Below are positions 1 through 10,921 of a stretch of 63,378 bases of DNA, piece by piece. Within the stretch, counting starts at the first letter, position 1; each line of letters begins with the position of its first letter. The DNA is from Gnetum montanum. Taxonomy: Eukaryota; Streptophyta; Gnetopsida; Gnetales; Gnetaceae. Both the position numbers and the translations under genes were made by a program. The stretch lies in the NCBI GenBank assembly GCA_015680685.1, contig MNCI01037843.1, positions 2,693 to 66,070 of the forward strand. The letters run 5' to 3'. The notes beneath the pieces were generated by a model. That model searched no databases. It saw nothing but the letters and a program-made list of their open reading frames with translations, and was not told the origin of the DNA.

Positions 1-100
1 TGTGGAACCAAGGGTGCCACCTCTTATTTATAAAAGATGAGGTAGGACACGATATTGTGTGGCGGATGTGATATCGTGTACGCGATATCGTGGCTCATCA
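1..100 (-). repeat. Partial 3' LTR of element A (U3 start and TATA)
   Basis: Matches the far end of the 5' LTR at 6331-6430. It contains CGATATCG-like palindromes and a minus-strand TATAAATA at 25-32. It ends at TCATCA (TGATGA on the element strand), followed by the polypurine tract. Confidence 0.85.
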
Positions 101-115
101 TACCCCCATGACTGA
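101..115 (-). other. Polypurine tract of element A
   Basis: Read on the minus strand it is a G-rich tract of the type TCATGGGGGTA lying directly before the LTR. The same motif occurs beside the LTRs of E, F, G, K and L. Confidence 0.7.
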
Positions 116-2008
116 ATGAAAACTTGTCCTCGAGTTCCTTAAAAAATATTGGGAAGGTATGGGATTATTGACTTGAATGAAAACTAATGGTGAATGGGAT
201 GACGTGTGAATGGATCAACATTACAATACATGACAACATTAGTGTTCATGACTACAAGAGTGAACACTATACATAATTGACATCTAGCCTTATTTGGTAG
301 CTGAGAGAGAAGAGAGAAAAGGAGAAGACATGTTGCTGCCGACGTTAAGATTGTGCCTTTTGTTGTCCATCCACAACCGTGCCATCAATCTTGTTCCTTG
401 CACAACTGTTCCAGCACCAGTTCATCCTGAGTGTTTCCTCTAGGTCCAGTCCATTGCTGTATGATTGCCATCTGCACACACAACACAGTCACATATGAGC
501 AAGGATAAGTAAATCACAATACAGTTGATACCTTGCCTTGGTGTAATTCCATTGGCAGAGTTGTGATATGACCAATATTGATTCTAGAGATATAACACTA
601 GTGACTACCCAAGATGTAGGGGTTAGGAAAAATTGAAAAAATTGGACCAGGGCCCCCATGACTAAAAGTGATACTCTGGTAGCGATAGAATGGAAAAAGA
701 TAGGGAATAAGAAAGATGGAGAAAAAGAAATAATGGCAACACTGATAAAATGGATGTCAGAGATGGGAATGAACAAAACAAATGTTGATTGTGGGAATGT
801 TTAAGGGAAAGAAGTTGATTGATGCACCAAATAAGAATACCAGTGGGTCCTCGCCAAAACAGGCTCATGCCCTTTATGCCCTAACAAACCCACATTCAAA
901 GAGTTCGTAGGCTCTGGAAATGTCTTTGGGAGCAAGAGTTAAAGAATTAACCCTAAGAATTCACCAAAGAGAAAAAAATGCATCAACCAAAATATAGCCT
1001 ACTAATACAACCAACAATGAGGTGAAAAATGTAGAAATAATGATGGGGAGGAGAGAATGGAATGGAGTCCTAAGAACAAGGTGGTGTACGACCCCTTATG
1101 TATTTATGGTTAATGTGACTGAGTAGATCTCATTCCAAATCCAGCCTTAAACAATCCACATCCAGTGACTTCGCATTAATACACTTGGCCAATCCATCTA
1201 GTTGAAGTAACAAGAATGCTTCCACCAAAGAGTCACCACCATTCCGAGGAAATGAGAAAGGGAAAAGTAGGAAGAGAGAGAGGGCCTTAGTTAGAGGGAA
1301 CATGTTTGTGTAGTTCCATAACCAGTGCTTGTTGCCTAGATGATTATTTTTTCTAAGGGATGTGCTTTGAATTCTCACTATTTTTTTTTGCGTGAGAACC
1401 ACACCATGTAAAGACTTATTTTTATTGGCTCAGCTTCTCAATAATGGAGCAACGTTGGAATGGTAAGGAAAACTCAAGAAGAAAACATCTAAGCACCCAA
1501 AAGAATAGCCAACACAAATGCATCAAATCCCTTTGAAGTCACACCCTTTTTAGTCCTTGAGTCCTTCCTTAGTTTGACAAATGCCCAATCACCAATTCGT
1601 TAATAGTTTCATTATTAAAGAAAGGGACTGTATAGTTCCAAGCCAAGAGAGACCAGAGAAATTAATGAATGTAGGGATGACATGGACTCATTACCTATTA
1701 TATCAAAATAACCATACCTTAGTGTCAACATTATAACTTAAAGGTAAAAAGCAAACATTAGCAATCAACAGAATACAGTTCATACCACCATCAGGAGCAC
1801 TTATTAGGTGATGAATCTAACAAAATCAAAACAACAAACAAAAACAAAAAACAAAAACAAAAACAAAGACAAACAAAAGAAACAGTCCCACAAAGAAATA
1901 AAAAAGTATAAACGATGTTGCAAAACAAAAACAAGAAAAGTTGAAGAAATTTGTAAAACAAAAATATGTAAAACAAAAACTTAAAAAGGAATTGAGGACA
2001 TTAAATGG
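116..2008 (-). other. 3' internal region of element A
   Basis: Non-coding apart from a small spliced-exon-like ORF (385-471). It is homologous to the 3' region of E (29455-31350) and of L (52624-54600). A second G-rich tract on the element strand lies near 645-665, in the same relative place as in D, E and K. The A-rich run near 1830-1880 is simple sequence. I see no other gene. Confidence 0.6.
385..471 (-). pseudogene. Short exon-like ORF in 3' region of A (start of the third gene)
   Basis: A 28-codon ORF starting MAIIQQW. A pyrimidine-rich stretch ending in TGTGTGCAG sits immediately before the ATG, as a splice acceptor would. Element E has the same acceptor and the same first codons at 30992. 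In K and D the corresponding ATG opens a long coiled-coil ORF, so this looks like the start of that gene after deletion of the rest. The function is unknown. Confidence 0.45.
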
Positions 2009-2162
2009 TTAACAGAGGTTGCCGTCTCCCCCATGATTGTGTTGGAAGGAGGAGATCTGAAATAGTGAGCTGGGTCGTCCCTTCTCAAAGGTATTATGTG
2101 CATTGACCATTCTAAATTCATGGAATGGTTTGGTCTGTTGCACATTGACTAACAATCTCTTA
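2009..2162 (-). pseudogene. pol C-terminal remnant of A with internal G-rich tract
   Basis: Encodes a tail containing VNVQQTKPFHE, then a segment ending near HNHGGDG. The same tail closes the integrase region of D (about 25125-25260) and L (about 54600-54740). The last residues coincide with an internal tract of the type CATGGGGGAGA. It is joined directly to the protease tail, marking the pol deletion. Confidence 0.6.
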
Positions 2163-3131
2163 TCAGGGCTCTTGTTTGAATTTTTTAGGAATTTCCAACT
2201 TCCCCCAGTTGATGCTTTCAAGGTTAAGGCTTGGAAGTTGGCAACAGACTTGCTCTAGTGCATCTATGTTTTCAATGTAAGCGCAAGTTGTTCCCTTAGT
2301 TAGTTCCATACACGTTAGTAAGTTGCTCTCTTGATCAGCTATCAGCCACTGGGTGTCTTCTTGTCGTGTGGCTGCTGCATATAGGAACTTTTGTATATTA
2401 ATGTCTTGTGCACACCAGTTGCATGCAGGAAATGCTAAACTTTGGACAACCCATGATCTCTGCACGCAATTGCACCATGTATCACTATATGCAATGCATG
2501 GAACCTTCTTCTTCTTGATCTTTCCAAAAGTATTATCCTTAGATTTTTCCAGGGAAAGATCACGGATTTCTAGGCGTGCATCTATGGTACTTAGCCATGC
2601 CCTTCCCATTATTATTAGGAAGTTCCCTTTACCGTTATTTACTTGTATCACTAGGAAATCAGCTGGGTACGACCACACATACATAGTGGTGACGATGTCC
2701 TCCACCAGTCCCAAGGGAATAGTGATGGATTGGTCAGCCAGCTCTAGGCGAATATTGCTCTTTCTTAATGGAGGCAGGTTCCAGGCTTTGTACATTTCTT
2801 GTGATATTAAGTTGACTCTAGAACCTGAGTCCAGAAGAGCTTTGCATGGCTCATTCCCAGTGATTTGGAGATAGATTAGAGGGCTTCCAAGATCAGAGAA
2901 TTTCCTGAGAAGGTGGCCTACCTTGATCCAGTCAGTTATGGCATGTGTTAACATAACCGTATGCATTGAGCTCAGTGTTTGGTTTGAAGGGAGCTCTGAA
3001 GCTTTATTTGATGGGGAGGAATTCAAAGGTTCAACCACTTGTGGTTGTAAGGGCTTGGTTGTATTGTTGGTTTTGAAGAAAGGTCTTTTCTTTATATGGT
3101 TGTCAGAACCAATAGCGAGTTGAGGATTCAC
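2163..3131 (-). pseudogene. Retroviral-type aspartic protease of element A
   Basis: An uninterrupted 322-codon stretch, the longest clean pol piece in A. The catalytic motif ALLDSGSRVNLIS is near residue 94 and a second-lobe motif IIMGRAWLS is near residue 180, as in Ty3/gypsy proteases that mature Gag. After the protease fold comes a tail ending KKFKQEP. In D the homologous tail leads into reverse transcriptase, but here it stops. Upstream it is in frame with gag, separated by adjacent stops around 3140-3150, so the ancestral product was a Gag-protease fusion. It could still be translated if initiated at an internal Met, but the element looks defective. Confidence 0.8.
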
Positions 3132-3152
3132 AGCCCTTATGGCATTATGTTA

Positions 3153-5493
3153 CTACGGTTGAGTAGGGAGTTCCCCTTGCATTGCTAGAGCAGGTGGTAA
3201 TGGAGCTATTGGTGTGAGAGCTGCGGATGGATTTAAAGGATGGTATGTTTTTGGGTTATCTTCCCTAGGAGAAGGAGTTCTATAATAATCATAAGCTTGG
3301 TAGTGATGTTGTGGTGCAACGTGACTAATAGAGTCATGTGGAGAGATTGGATGCTGCATGTAGTAGCCATATGGGTTAGGTTGCCAGTAGGGGTATTGTT
3401 GCCTTGGTGGTTGTATCTCCCATGACTGTGGGTATTGCCATTGTTGATGTTGCTCAACGGGTTGTGGTGGAGTTCCACTTGAATAATATGTTGAAGGTTT
3501 GTGGAACTGCCTTGGGTTACCTTGGGGATAAGGTAACCGTCGGGGCGCTTGCCATTTATTTAGTCGTGGGTTGAGTGCATACACCCCAGAATCTTGTAGA
3601 TGTGAGATCACTGGGCAACATCCCTTAGGATGGTCGTATTCGCATATCTTGCATCCACCATCATTGTCTATGTCTAAATCCACAACTTCTTCTGTGATGG
3701 CCATTTTACCCTTACCCTTATTACGTGCATTTTCCACTTCTCTCTTTTTCTTTTTGTCGCGGTCACTACCTCTGCTCCCTAGACTCCTCTACAATTTTAA
3801 GAACAGTTTCAAACCTACTATCTAGGGAGTCCCACATTTGTTCTACCTTTGCCGATACTTTTGTTGTTAACTTTTGTAGAGGCAAATTTTTCCTATTCTC
3901 TATCTCTTCGAGTGGTGACTCTTCTTCCTCCTCACAAAATCTCACTTCCCTTTTTCGAAGGGAAGGATCTCGGTTGTATTCTTCTACACTTTCTTTATTT
4001 CATAGCTCACCTTCTTCTTTGGCTACTTGCTCTAACAATCTATGAATTTGAGGAGACCTAAGCTCCGATAGCCTTCTTTGGGCATACATCCCAAGGATTC
4101 TTCTTGTTTCATGCCTAAGCCCATCCACGAGATGGTGTAGTTGATCCCGCTGTGAATAACCATGGCCAGGGCAATAATGTAATAGTGCGTAATAGCAGCC
4201 CATGGTAGTATCCAAGGGTTCATGATTTCATTGCTTCCATCCTTGGATTTTCTTTCGTAGGTTAGACCCTCAGGAGTACGTTTGGTACTTATCATTGAAC
4301 AATTCTAACATTGTACTCCACCTCCAAATGGAATCTGGTTCTAAGGACCAGTACTAGGTTTTAGCTTCTTTCAGTAGTGTCCTTGGAAAGAACTTCAGTT
4401 TTTGCCATTCGTTTTCTATGTTTTGCAAGGCACATGCATCGTGGAATACTTGTAAATGATTTTGAGGATCAGTGTTGTATCCCCCTTCAAATCGTGGGAT
4501 GTTGTTCATGTCTAACCTCTTGATCCTACTATCCTTTTGGTGCCTTGTTGAAACTCTTATAGCCTCTGTTCTATCTAGCATGATTCTAGTTGCGAGTAGG
4601 GGTTCTTCATGATCATCTCATTCATAGCATCTATGATGTCTACGCGGTTCCCTACTCTCCCTTCTTCTATGTCTTGATTCTTTAGAATGCCCTCGTCCTC
4701 GTTCTCAACTTTCTCGTTGATGTTTCTCACTTTGTTTTCCCTTATCCTCATGATTGGTTTCCCTATGACTACGTCTGGACACTGAAGGAGAGGGTGAAGG
4801 TGACGATGAAGGTGAAGAAGAAGGAGAACCATCGCCATGATGGTGTTTTCTACCTTCTCTTCGGTGGTCTCAGCCTCGATCGTGATCATGATCAAAACAT
4901 CTATCCTTATCGTGTGTTCGTATTCCCTTGTTGAACACTTCGTGTTCATGGGTATCAGAACCAAGGTTGTGAATAGTAGAGTGAAGGTTTTGATACACTA
5001 CCTCTTGACCAATGTCAGGAGGAGGAATATCGTTTCATGGGGAACCTGTTGAAGTAGGTTCACCATTCTCAATTTCGCTCAAAACGTGTGGAGCATCATG
5101 GGGCCATTTACCCTTCAAGGATGTATGGTATCTCTTCTGTCGCAAGTCGCTTTGACGTTGTGCTTCTGTGGGATGATAGTCCCTTGTGTCATGATCACAT
5201 GCAATGTATTCTGCGTATAAAAGCGGCATGCCTATTTGTGTGAGAACACAAAGGAGCATGTTTGGGACTGATTGGTTTGGAGGCAACACTATGTTACCCT
5301 CCAAGTCTCTCCAACATAGTTGTTCATCTTGGCGGAGAATAAAGGTAAAATTGGGTACATACTCATTGGGATGAGTATATACCACACGAAACTGTTGAGG
5401 AATTGGCAGATCTTGGTTACGTGTATTATGCCAGCGATTACCTCTTGTGTTAGTCCTAGGTGGTGACGTGCTCTTATGTGAAGAAGAAGACAT
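3153..5493 (-). pseudogene. gag of element A (stops and frameshifts)
   Basis: Starts at the MSSSSHKS methionine (5493), a start shared with B (10785), E (26230) and L (51603). Order: (1) an N-terminal block of about 150 residues with FILRQDEQLCWRDLEGN; (2) a low-complexity Arg/Ser/Asp/His-rich block, now frameshifted, around 4600-4960; (3) a core with the motif NIPRFEGGYNTDPQNHLQ and capsid-like helices (about 4580-4000); (4) a zinc knuckle CKICEYDHPKGCC (CX2CX3HX4C) near 3630; (5) a Pro/Tyr/Gln/His-rich tail. It would assemble the virus-like particle and bind RNA. Several frameshifts and stops make it a pseudogene. Confidence 0.8.
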
Positions 5494-5618
5494 TTTATCT
5501 TGTTTGGTGTGCAATGTATTGTTGTCTTGTCTTTCTTTAATTAACCCTAAGGGTTCATTCTAACGTTCCAATGATATGAATGATTTCCTATGTTCTATGC
5601 AGCGCACAAACAACTAAG

Positions 5619-5636
5619 TCCCTGGCAATGGCGCCA
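5619..5636 (-). other. Primer-binding site of A (tRNA-Asp)
   Basis: On the element strand TGGCGCCATTGCCAGGGA, two mismatches from the complement of the 3' end of plant tRNA-Asp. One spacer base separates it from the LTR. Confidence 0.85.
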
Positions 5637-5637
5637 A

Positions 5638-6430
5638 TGATGAGTGGCGAGGTACCCCTACACTCAACTATATGAATACGAGTGTTTCACGCATGATCCA
5701 GTCGAACTCCAAGGACTAAGTGCTTACATGCCTTAATGGAACACTCAGGCCTAATCAATCGTTGTCTTCCTAAGCTTACTTGTATTGTCACGGTTGTATG
5801 GTTAAGTAAGCTTGAGGTATATGATTTTTATAGCTTTTATATTTTTTATGTTTTATGCTAATAAAGGAGTGGGAGAGAGAACTAAGTGGCTAACTTATAT
5901 TAACTATTCATTAACTAGTTTCTAAATGTTCCTAACACCAGTATCCATTCCCACTTACCATACACATCTTGAACTAGTGCAACACTACTGGGATTACCAA
6001 ATACTAATTGTTACTGGGTTACCAAGCGCTACATGCATGCTCGAAGCGGTCATACTGAGTGTATTTAACTAAGGGGGTTGAAGGTTGAGAGAGACATTAA
6101 TTAGCTAGGAAAGAATTAAACAATAATTAATTACTAATTAGCTTAATCTGTATACTACAAGGTTTATCATAAAGTTCATCTTTATTGCTGTACACAAAAT
6201 TGTGCTTAGGTACAAATTGTTCGAATAAAGATTTTTTCACTCTATGACTCCTATTGTGGGCACACAGAAATAATTCTAACTTTGGAATAACAGAATTGCA
6301 AGAATTTGGCTAAGTGTCTAAGTCTAACTCCCTGGAACTAAGGGCATCGCCTCTTATTTATAGAAGCTAAGGTAGGACGCGATATCACGTGGCGGATGTG
6401 ATATCGCATAAGCAATATCGCGGCTCATCA
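5638..6430 (-). repeat. 5' LTR of element A
   Basis: 793 bp, bounded by TGATGAG (plus-strand reading) and CTCATCA. The TATAAATA box is at 6355-6362 on the minus strand. The U3 start (6370-6425) holds three GATATC-type palindromic modules. It contains the repeated phrases about lattice-like 'TGGTAATCCCAGTA' type motifs common to all LTRs here. Confidence 0.9.
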
Positions 6431-7490
6431 CCAATACATAGTGTTTAAACTTTTTTAGTGCAAACACTATAGTTATTAATTCTTTCTCTGTGGTAGTGTA
6501 GTTAAGTTGTTCACCAGTGATACGTCTACTTGCACAGTGGATGTAATAAGGATGTTTTTGGTCATCTAACTGTGTAAGTATGGCTCCTAAAGCATAGTTG
6601 GACGCATCAGTCATGATATGGAATGGTTTGGACCAGTCAAGACCTTGTAGAATGGGTGTTTCTACTAGCTTCTATTTCAGAGTTTGGAAAGCTAATTCGC
6701 ATTCCCTAGTCCACTCGAAAGGTACATCCTTTTTTGTTAATTCCACCAATGGTTTGGCAACTTTTGAAAAGTTCTCAATAAATCTCCTATAGTAGCCGGT
6801 ATGTCCAAGGAATGACTGAATATTTTTGACAGTTTCCTGTTGATAGGCAATTCCTTGGATAATTTTGATTTTCTTGGGGTCTACCTCTATCCCTGTGTGT
6901 GAGATTTTGTGCCCGAGTACTATGCCTTCTTGGACCATGAAATGGATTTTCTGCCAGTTGAGCTTCAAATTGGTCTCTACACATATTTTTAACACTTGCT
7001 CTAACCAGTGTAAGGCTTGATCAAATTTTGCTCCATAAGTGGAGAATTCATCCATAAAGACCTCCATGCCATTCCCTATCTGTTGTTGGAATATGCTTAG
7101 AACTAGTCGTTGAAATGTTACATGATCATTTCATAAGCCAAACGACATCTATTTGTATGCGAATGTTCCTTAAGGACTGGTGAACGTAGTCTTGGCTTGG
7201 TCTTTCAGGGCTATTTGTATTTGGTTATATCTGCTATATCCATCTAGAAAACTGTAATAGCGATGCCCTGCGATGGTGTCTAAGACTTGGTCGACAAATG
7301 GCAATGGAAAGTGATCTTTTAATGTTGCCATATTTAGTAGCTTGAAATCTATGCACACCCTCCATTTGCCTCCCTTTTTAGGCACAATAACTAAGGGGCT
7401 AACCCATTCGCTATCAGCAATGGGGTATATGAACCATGCCTTGAGAAGCTGTTCGATTTCTTCCTTAACTACTTGCTTCAGCTTAGGGTT
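6431..7490 (-). pseudogene. Reverse transcriptase and RNase H of element B (broken)
   Basis: Element-strand order: RT fingers/palm (about 7385-7170: CIDFKLLNMATLKDHFPLPF and SFLDGYSRYNQI), RT active-site region (about 7065: FMDEFSTYG), RT thumb/connection (HTGYYRRFIENFSKVAKPL), then RNase H (6614-6431: TDASNYALGAIL and YTTTEKELITIVFALKKF). These convert the element RNA into DNA. The active-site motif, normally F/Y-x-D-D, reads MDEF, so the second catalytic Asp is Glu. Frames shift between pieces, and RNase H is cut by the LTR of A. Confidence 0.85.
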
Positions 7491-8330
7491 TAATCACCTC
7501 TATGGTTGTCTTTGAGGCTTCATAGAGGGGTCAGTGTAAATTCTATGTTGGCATATCCTAGGATCTATTCTAGTTAATTCGGGATATGACTAAGTGAAGG
7601 CTTCCGACCATTTATTTATTACCTTCAGTAGTTCTTCTTTCTGTTGAGGAGCAAGCTTAGCATTGATAATTATTGATTTTCTGCTTTTTAAGGAACGTGT
7701 ATTCCATACCAGTGGGCAATGGTTTTAGCTCGAGGGGCTCCTGCTTAAATTTCTCAGGGATTTCCAACTTCCCCCAGTTGATATTTTCAAGGTTAAGACT
7801 TGGAAGTTGGCAGTGGACTTGCTCGAATGTGTCTATGCTATCGATGTAAGCACAAGTCAAACCCTCAATTGGTTCCGTGAATATGAGTGAACTACTTTCT
7901 TGATCAGCTGTCAGCCATTGGGTGTCTTCCTGTTGTGTGGCTGCTACATACGGGCATCTTTGTATCTTAATCACTTATGCACACTACTTGCATGCAAGCA
8001 ATACTAAAATTTTCACAAACCATGACCTCTACACGCAATTNAAAATCAGGATGAATGTTGTTATTTTTCAATGGAAGCAGGTTCCAAGACTTGTACATTT
8101 CTTGAGAAATCAAGTTGACACCAAAATTGAATCCAAAAGAGCCTTGGACGTGCATTTCCAGTGATTTGTAAGTATATAAGAGGACTCCCAAGATTAGAGA
8201 ATTTTTTGGGAAGATGGCCAGCTTTGATCCAATCAGTGATGGCATGTGTTAGCATGACTGTATGTGTTGAGTGCGGTGATTGGGTTGAAGGGGGCTCCAA
8301 AGTTTTGATTGATACTGAGGAATCTAAGGA
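7491..8330 (-). pseudogene. Protease region and protease-RT linker of element B, internally deleted
   Basis: 7657-7974 encodes the linker (QLPSLNLENINWGKLEIPEK, then KQEPLELKPLPTGMEYTFLK), continuous in meaning with the RT below. 8042-8330 encodes the first protease lobe (AITDWIKAGHL and a partly scrambled Asp motif). The second lobe is absent at the N (8041), so either a deletion or an assembly join removed it. 7491-7656 is the degraded start of RT. Confidence 0.7.
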
Positions 8331-10785
8331 ATCAGCTGCTTATGATTGCAAGGGCTTGGTTGGATTGTTGGTTCTAAAGAAAGGTATTTTCTTCATGTGG
8401 TTGTTGGAACCAATAGTAGGTTGAGAGTAAACAACCCTCGTGGCGTTACGTTGCTGTGGTTGGATAGGGATTTCACCTTGCATCACGGGAGTAGGTGGTA
8501 GTGGAGCTATTGGTGGAAGAGATGTGGCTGGATGAGAGGGATGATATGCTTGTAGAATATCACCTTTAGAAGAGGGAGTCCCATAATACTTGTGGGCTTG
8601 GTAGTGAGGTTGAGGAGTGACGTGACTAGTAGAGTTACGTGGGGAGATTGGCTTCTGCACGTAATATCCATACGGGTGAAGTTACCGATAAGGATACTGT
8701 TGCCTTGGTGGTGGCATTTCCCATGATTGTGGGTGCTACCACTGTTGATATTGCTCAATCGGTTGTGGTGGAGTTCCATTGGGATAATATGTTAAGGGTT
8801 GGTGGAACTGCCTTGGGTTACCTTGAGGATAAGGTAACCTTTGAGGTGTTTGCCTTTTGTTTAATCGTGGGTTTAGTGCATACACCCTAGACTCCTGCAG
8901 ATGTGAGATTACAGGGCAACATCCCTTAGGATGGTCATATTGACATATCTCACATACACTATCATTATCTATTTCCAAATCCACAACCTCTTCAATGATG
9001 GCAACTTTTCCCTTATGCTTGCTACGTGCATGTTCAACCTCTTTCTTTTTTCTTTTCTCATTACCTTGCTCTATAGACTCCTCTACTATTTTAAGAATAG
9101 TTTGAAATCTATTATCTAGGGAATCTCACATTTGGTCTACCTTTTCCGAAACTTTTGATGTCATCTTTTGGATATGGCAAAGTTTTCCTATTCACCATCT
9201 CTTTGAGTGGTGACTCTTCTTCATCCTCACAAAATCTTACTCCCCTCTTCCGAAGGGAAGGATCTCGGTTATATTCTTTCGCACTTTCTCTCTTTCGTAC
9301 CTCACCTTCTTCCTTAGCAACTTGCTCCAATAGTCTTTGAATTTGATGGGACCTAAGCTTAGATAGTCTCCCTTGGGAATAAGTCCCAAGGGTTCTTCTC
9401 GTTTCATGCCTAAGCCCATCCACGAGATGGCACAGTTGATCCCTTTGCAAATAACCATGGCTAGGACAATGATGTAACAGTGCATAGTATTGGCCCATGG
9501 CAACATCCAAGGGTTATGTCCTCCTTGTTTCTAGCCTTGGATTTGCTTTCACAAGTTAGACACTCAGGAGTATGTTTGGTACTTGTCATTAAATAGTCCT
9601 AACACAGTACTCCACCTACGAATGGATTCCAATTCTAAAGGCTGGTACTAGCTTTCTGCTTCTTTAACTAATGTCTATGGGAACAACTTAAGTTATTGCC
9701 ATTCGTTCTCTATGTTTTGTAAGGCACACACGTCATGGAATGCTTGTAAATGATTATGAGGAATAATGTTATATCCCCCTTTAAATCGTGGGATGTTGCT
9801 CATATTTAATCTCTTGATCCTACTATCTTTTTGATGCCTTGTTGGAATTCTAATAGCCTTAGTTATGTCTAACATACTTCAAGTAGCGAGGAGGGGTTCA
9901 TCGGATCATCTCGTCCATGGCGTCTATGATGCCTACGTTGTTCCCTATCTCCCTTCTTTTATGTCGTGGCTCTCTAGAGTGCCCTTGTCCCCTTTCCTGG
10001 TTGTTTCGTCTATGACTTCCACTTTTCCTACCTTTATCCCCATGGTCTTTTTCTTTATGATCACGTCCAGATATTGAAGGAGAGAGTGAAGGAGATAATG
10101 AAGGTGAAGAAGAAGGAGAACTTTCACCATGACGGTATCTACTACCTTCTCTTTTGTGGTCTCGACCCCAATCGCGATTGCGATTAGAGTGTCCACCTTT
10201 ATCATGAGTTCGTGTCCCTTTTTCGGACCCTTTGTGCCCATGGGTATCAGAACCTAGGTTATGAATAATGTAATGAAGGTTTTGATATACAATCCCTTGG
10301 CCAAAGTCAAGGGGAGGAACATCGTTGGGTGGGTGGCTACCTGAGGTTGGTTCACCACCCTCATTTTTGCTTAAGACATGTGGGGCATCCTGGGACCACT
10401 TACCCTTCAAAGACTTATGATGTCTCTCCTGTTGCAAGTCCCTTTGATGTTGTGCCTCTATGGAATGGTATTCTCTCTAGTCATGGTCTTGCACAACGTA
10501 TTCTATGTGTAAGTGCGGCATGCCAATTTGTGTGAAAGCATGAAGAAGCATGCTCGGGACTGAACGATCGGGAGGCAATACTATGTTACCTTCTAAGTCT
10601 TGCCAATGTAGTTGTTCATCTTGATGGAGGATAAAGGTAAAGTTTGGTATGTACTCATTGGGATGAATATATACCACTTGAACTTGTTGAGGGAATGGCG
10701 AATCAACGTCATGTGTATTACGCTATCCACTGTTTCTTGTTTCAGACCTAGGCAGTGAGGCGCTTTTGTATGAAGAAGGAAACAT
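8331..10785 (-). pseudogene. gag of element B (stops and frameshifts)
   Basis: Same architecture as gag A. The start Met is at 10785, followed by an N-terminal block (10677-10477, FILHQDEQLHWQDLEGN). A long open Arg/Ser/His/Gly-rich segment (10437-9898) holds runs such as SSPSSSPSLSPSLSPS and many RD/RE/HR dipeptides, resembling an SR-protein tail. The core motif NIPRFKGG is near 9790 and capsid-like segments run 9510-9112. The zinc knuckle CEICQYDHPKGCC is at about 8950-8910, with a Pro/Tyr/His-rich tail to about 8340. The best-preserved RS-like block in the window is in this copy. Confidence 0.8.
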
Positions 10786-10902
10786 ACTTATCTGTTCAGT
10801 GTGCAATGTATTCTTGTTTATTATTTTCTCAACCAACCCTAAGGGTTCGTTCTAACGATGTGAATGATTTCCAATGTTTTAGTTAGCACACAAACAACTA
10901 AG

Positions 10903-10920
10903 TCCTTAGCAACGGCACCA
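10903..10920 (-). other. Primer-binding site of B (tRNA-Asp)
   Basis: Element strand TGGTGCCGTTGCTAAGGA, a decayed version of the tRNA-Asp complement. One base separates it from the LTR. Confidence 0.8.
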
Positions 10921-10921
10921 A

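Larger units (their letters stand above)
1..6430 (-). mobile_element. LTR retrotransposon A, non-autonomous, gag-protease type
   Basis: Minus-strand Ty3/gypsy-like element. In its own 5'->3' direction it has a 5' LTR (6430-5638), a tRNA-Asp type PBS, gag, aspartic protease, a short remnant of the pol C-terminus, a long 3' region, a polypurine tract and a 3' LTR cut by the window edge. Reverse transcriptase, RNase H and integrase are missing: sequence passes directly from the protease tail to the pol end near 2160. It interrupts the RNase H region of element B, whose reading frame ends exactly at 6431. The outer edge is off-window, so the target-site duplication cannot be checked. Gag and protease share one frame, separated mainly by CAA-to-TAA type stops. 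Confidence 0.85.

Noticed and set aside
1791-1976. Phe/Leu-rich minus-strand ORF as a membrane protein
   Set aside because: Generated by AAACA-type simple repeats; no support from other copies.
2353-2874. 173-codon plus-strand ORF
   Set aside because: Antisense shadow of the well-supported protease of A.
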